In this document: positions 61,870 to 64,000 of the stretch, one piece after another
Numbering within the stretch: the stretch's first letter is position 1
How the letters are laid out: the number at the start of each line of letters is the position of its first letter
DNA from: CAUZWH01 sp965224275
GTDB lineage: Bacteria > Pseudomonadota > Alphaproteobacteria > SHVV01
Reading direction: 5' to 3'
NCBI GenBank assembly: GCA_965224275.1
Contig: CBDCYR010000005.1
Location: 744,001-808,000, forward strand
DNA length: 64,000 nt
Notes under the pieces: model-generated
Told to the model about the DNA's origin: nothing
Seen by the model: the letters and a program-made list of their open reading frames with translations, nothing else
Databases searched by the model: none
Position numbers and translations under genes: made by a program

Positions 61870-61982
61870 GCTTCACCTCGACCGCGATTTGTTGACCCAA
61901 TGTTAAGTCGGGAGGGTCCGCCCAAGCGAGGCGCGGGTCCCGCGGATCCGGATTTTGTCGACCGCCAACTCGTAATCCCATT

Positions 61983-62097
61983 CACGCGGCCGCGTTACAC
62001 GAAGTTTTCCGCTGCAGCCGCATCGTTGCGTTTCGCACTCACCTGTGAGTTCGGAAGACGTCGTATGGGGTACCATATGCTGGATTTCATCCACTAG
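61983..62097. repeat. CTAG element, diverged right-half copy D
   Basis: From CGGCCGCGTTAC (61988) to the terminal ATCCACTAG (62089-62097), this matches the right half of copies B and C with many substitutions and small indels; the terminal 24 bases remain almost exact. The left half and left arm are absent. It is therefore an old, truncated copy, upstream of the amidohydrolase gene (start 62152). Confidence 0.8.
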
Positions 62098-62151
62098 GGC
62101 TCTAAGAAACAGATCGGCTGACTTTGTCCGGACGCGCCGAAGGAAAAGGTA

Positions 62152-63252
62152 ATGTCTGTTCACTATGAACGGTTGATCTCTGCGGATTCACATATCTTCG
62201 AGGATGCTCATCTGTGGGAGAAAACCCTTGGCGACAGGTTCGGTGACGAAATCCCGCATCACGTGCCTGAGTACATGGGCAAGAAAGGCAACTACTTCTA
62301 TACCGGCCGGCACTACTTTTTGCGTGGCGATCAAGGCAAGGAGTATCGCGGCAACGACCAACTGACCCGTGCGGGCTATGAGCCAGAACCTCGCGTGGCC
62401 TTCCAGAAGAGCGCCAACGTCGAAGCCGAAGTGCTTTACCCGACGCTGGCACTGTGCCTGATGCAGAGCCAGCACTTCGCGGCGGTGAAGGCCGTCGCCG
62501 AGGTTTACAACGATTGGCTGCGCGAATATTGCGGTTACGATCCCAAGCGTCTCCTCGGGCTCGCCATTTTACCGATGGTCGATGTCGACTGGGCTGTGAA
62601 GGAACACGACCGCAGCATGAAAAACGGCTTTCGCGGCGTTATCATCAACGCCCGCGCACCGATCGGCTGCCCGCCATATCGCGATCCTATTTATGATCCG
62701 TTCTGGGCGCGGGTCGCCGAGTCCGGTACCACCCTGACGCTACATCCACTCAATGGTTGGATCGCCGATGCGTTCCATCCCCAAACGCCCGAAGATGAAG
62801 GCGAGGGGCCGCGTTTGCTGATCGAAACGTTCAACGAGATTCAGGGCACCCTGGCGAACGATTTTATCTTCGGGCAGGTGTTCGATCGTCACCCCAACCT
62901 CAATATTGTTTGCAGCGAATTCGAGATCTCGTGGCTCAAGCACTTCATGTGGCGTATCGACCGTCTGCAAGATATTTACGGCGCGCGGGTGGCGATCAAG
63001 AAACTCGAAATGAAAGCGAGCGAATATATTCTCGATCGCACCTGGCACGGCTGGATCGATGACGGTATGGGTGTCGAGGTCATTGACTATCTCGGAGCCA
63101 ATCGCGTGCTGTGGGGATCCGATTTCCCCCACATCCGCTCGATGAGTGTCAACGCCCAAGGCGAGACCGCTAAAATGTTGGAAGCGTTGCCGAGCGACGC
63201 ACAGACCAAAATCGTCGCCGGCAATGCGGCGCGAATCTACGGCATCGACTGA
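62152..63252 (+). CDS. Amidohydrolase-2 family metal-dependent hydrolase
   Basis: A 366-residue TIM-barrel hydrolase/decarboxylase. The first metal motif is degenerate: ISADSHIFEDAHLW has D-S-H in place of H-x-H, as in many amidohydrolase-2 (ACMSD-like) proteins. Further ligands are the His in TLTLHPLNGW and the Asp in VLWGSDFPHIRS. The insert KHFMWRIDRLQDIY is typical of the subgroup acting on aromatic or carboxylated substrates. It starts after repeat copy D and ends 9 bp before the second IS5 copy. Substrate unknown. Confidence 0.9.
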   Translation: MSVHYERLISADSHIFEDAHLWEKTLGDRFGDEIPHHVPEYMGKKGNYFYTGRHYFLRGDQGKEYRGNDQLTRAGYEPEPRVAFQKSANVEAEVLYPTLALCLMQSQHFAAVKAVAEVYNDWLREYCGYDPKRLLGLAILPMVDVDWAVKEHDRSMKNGFRGVIINARAPIGCPPYRDPIYDPFWARVAESGTTLTLHPLNGWIADAFHPQTPEDEGEGPRLLIETFNEIQGTLANDFIFGQVFDRHPNLNIVCSEFEISWLKHFMWRIDRLQDIYGARVAIKKLEMKASEYILDRTWHGWIDDGMGVEVIDYLGANRVLWGSDFPHIRSMSVNAQGETAKMLEALPSDAQTKIVAGNAARIYGID

Positions 63253-63261
63253 AAGAACTTA

Positions 63262-64000
63262 GAGGCCAACCCGAAACTAGTTGAGTGATTTCAGTCGGTT
63301 GTGGCTTACTCGGTTGTGTCAAAGCAAACGAGGAGGCACAACATGTGGACCGAAATCACTCGCCCGAATTATGAGCGCCGTGGCGGGCGCTACGCAAGCG
63401 ACTTGACGGATCGAGAGTGGGCGTTGATCGCGCCGCTCATGCCGCCGCGCAAGAAGATCGGCCGGCCGAGGACGACGGACCTGCGCCATGTCATGGATGC
63501 GGTCATGTACATGGCCTCGACGGGCTGCCAGTGGGCGATGTTGCCGAACGACTTCCCTCCGCCTTCCACGGTCCAGCGCTATTTCTACGACTGGCGCTCC
63601 AACGGCCTGCTGGAGAGCATCAACCATCACCTGGTCATGGCGGCCCGGGAGCTGGAAGGACGCGAGGCCGGCCCGAGCGCCGGGGTGATCGACAGCCAGA
63701 GCGTGAAAACCACGGAAAGCGGTGGTGTTCGGGGCTATGACGCGGGCAAGAAGATCAAGGGCCGCAAGCGTCACATCGTCACCGATACACTCGGCCTGCT
63801 GGTCGGCCTGATCGTGCACGCAGCCGATATCCAGGACCGCGACGGCGCGCCCGAGGTCCTCAAATCGATCCGTCATCGCTTCCCCCGGCTGCGTCACCTC
63901 TTCGCCGACGCCGCCTACGCGGGACCGAAACTCGAGGGCGCCCTTGAGGTCATCGGCCGCTGGAAGCTCGAGATCATCAAGCGCTCAGACACCGCCCAGG
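63262..64000 (+). mobile_element. IS5-family insertion sequence, copy 2 (left part; runs off the window)
   Basis: The left terminal repeat GAGGCCAACCCGAAACTAG starts at 63262, preceded by TTA (63259-63261), the same target triplet as copy 1. The sequence is nearly identical to copy 1 (3758-4689) in the opposite orientation. The right end lies outside the window. Confidence 0.93.
63343..64000 (+). CDS. IS5-family transposase, copy 2 (partial at window end)
   Basis: It opens with ATG 63343 (MWTEITRPNYERRG) after a GAGGAGG site and runs to the window edge, covering about 219 residues. The first two catalytic Asp regions are present (GVIDSQSVKTTE and HLFADAAYAG); the Glu region would lie beyond the edge. 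It differs from copy 1 at WALIAPLM (Val to Ala). Confidence 0.93.
   Translation, partial: MWTEITRPNYERRGGRYASDLTDREWALIAPLMPPRKKIGRPRTTDLRHVMDAVMYMASTGCQWAMLPNDFPPPSTVQRYFYDWRSNGLLESINHHLVMAARELEGREAGPSAGVIDSQSVKTTESGGVRGYDAGKKIKGRKRHIVTDTLGLLVGLIVHAADIQDRDGAPEVLKSIRHRFPRLRHLFADAAYAGPKLEGALEVIGRWKLEIIKRSDTAQ

Overview
The window looks like a chromosomal stretch of a GC-rich alphaproteobacterium, probably close to Rhodospirillales. The strongest argument is the hemC-hemD-Mic60(mitofilin)-hemY run beside divergent tsaD and gpsA (30.9-38.4 kb), an arrangement typical of Alphaproteobacteria. The rsmB-rpe-heparinase-purH block, a DUF1674/SDHAF4 protein and a VPLPA-CTERM surface protein agree with this. 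The genus cannot be read from the sequence.

Layout. 0-3.6 kb: a partner-switching signalling locus (STAS protein; multi-PAS SpoIIE phosphatase) whose HATPase tail has decayed and been invaded by mobile-element debris. 3.76-4.69 kb: an IS5-family element inserted exactly at the purH stop codon. 4.7-16.8 kb: purH, four polysaccharide/glycan genes (CapD-like dehydratase, WecA-like transferase, glycosyltransferase, asparagine synthetase), a heparinase II/III protein, rpe and rsmB, all on the minus strand. 17.3-23.3 kb: an SDHAF4-like protein and then seven consecutive TauE/SafE (TSUP) permease genes. 23.3-24.9 kb: an IS110 element set in REP-like DNA. 24.9-30.8 kb: acs, two Bcr/CflA-type MFS pumps, two Rieske proteins and an EVE protein. 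31-38.4 kb: gpsA, a monooxygenase-fold protein, tsaD and the haem operon. 38.5-45 kb: accessory DNA with a SeqA-like hypothetical protein, an aspartic protease, tRNA-Thr(CGU), a VPLPA-CTERM gene remnant, two phage-like ORFs, a methyltransferase, about 1.1 kb without recognisable genes and an IS1595 element abutting a broken reductase gene. 46.5-52.7 kb: a GFA protein and a compact selenium locus. 52.9-63.3 kb: a Rieske oxygenase, a molybdopterin oxidoreductase pseudogene, a D-cysteine desulfhydrase-like enzyme, a LuxR regulator divergent from a VPLPA-CTERM protein, an ABC exporter and an amidohydrolase. A second IS5 copy runs off the end.

Most interesting biology. (1) 47.1-51.7 kb carries all three functions expected for selenoneine synthesis: a selenophosphate synthetase (here fused to an FAD oxidoreductase), a SenB-type selenosugar glycosyltransferase and an EgtB-like SenA. 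The gene order is unusual: senC> <senB senA>, with tails overlapping and starts 5 bp apart. (2) Seven tandem TSUP permeases. (3) A dispersed 270-297 bp element with long terminal inverted repeats ending in CTAG: three full-length copies, partial copies and three 21-bp solo derivatives. It repeatedly abuts gene ends, and in four cases its CTAG holds the TAG stop codon. I found no CRISPR array, rRNA, integrase or origin.
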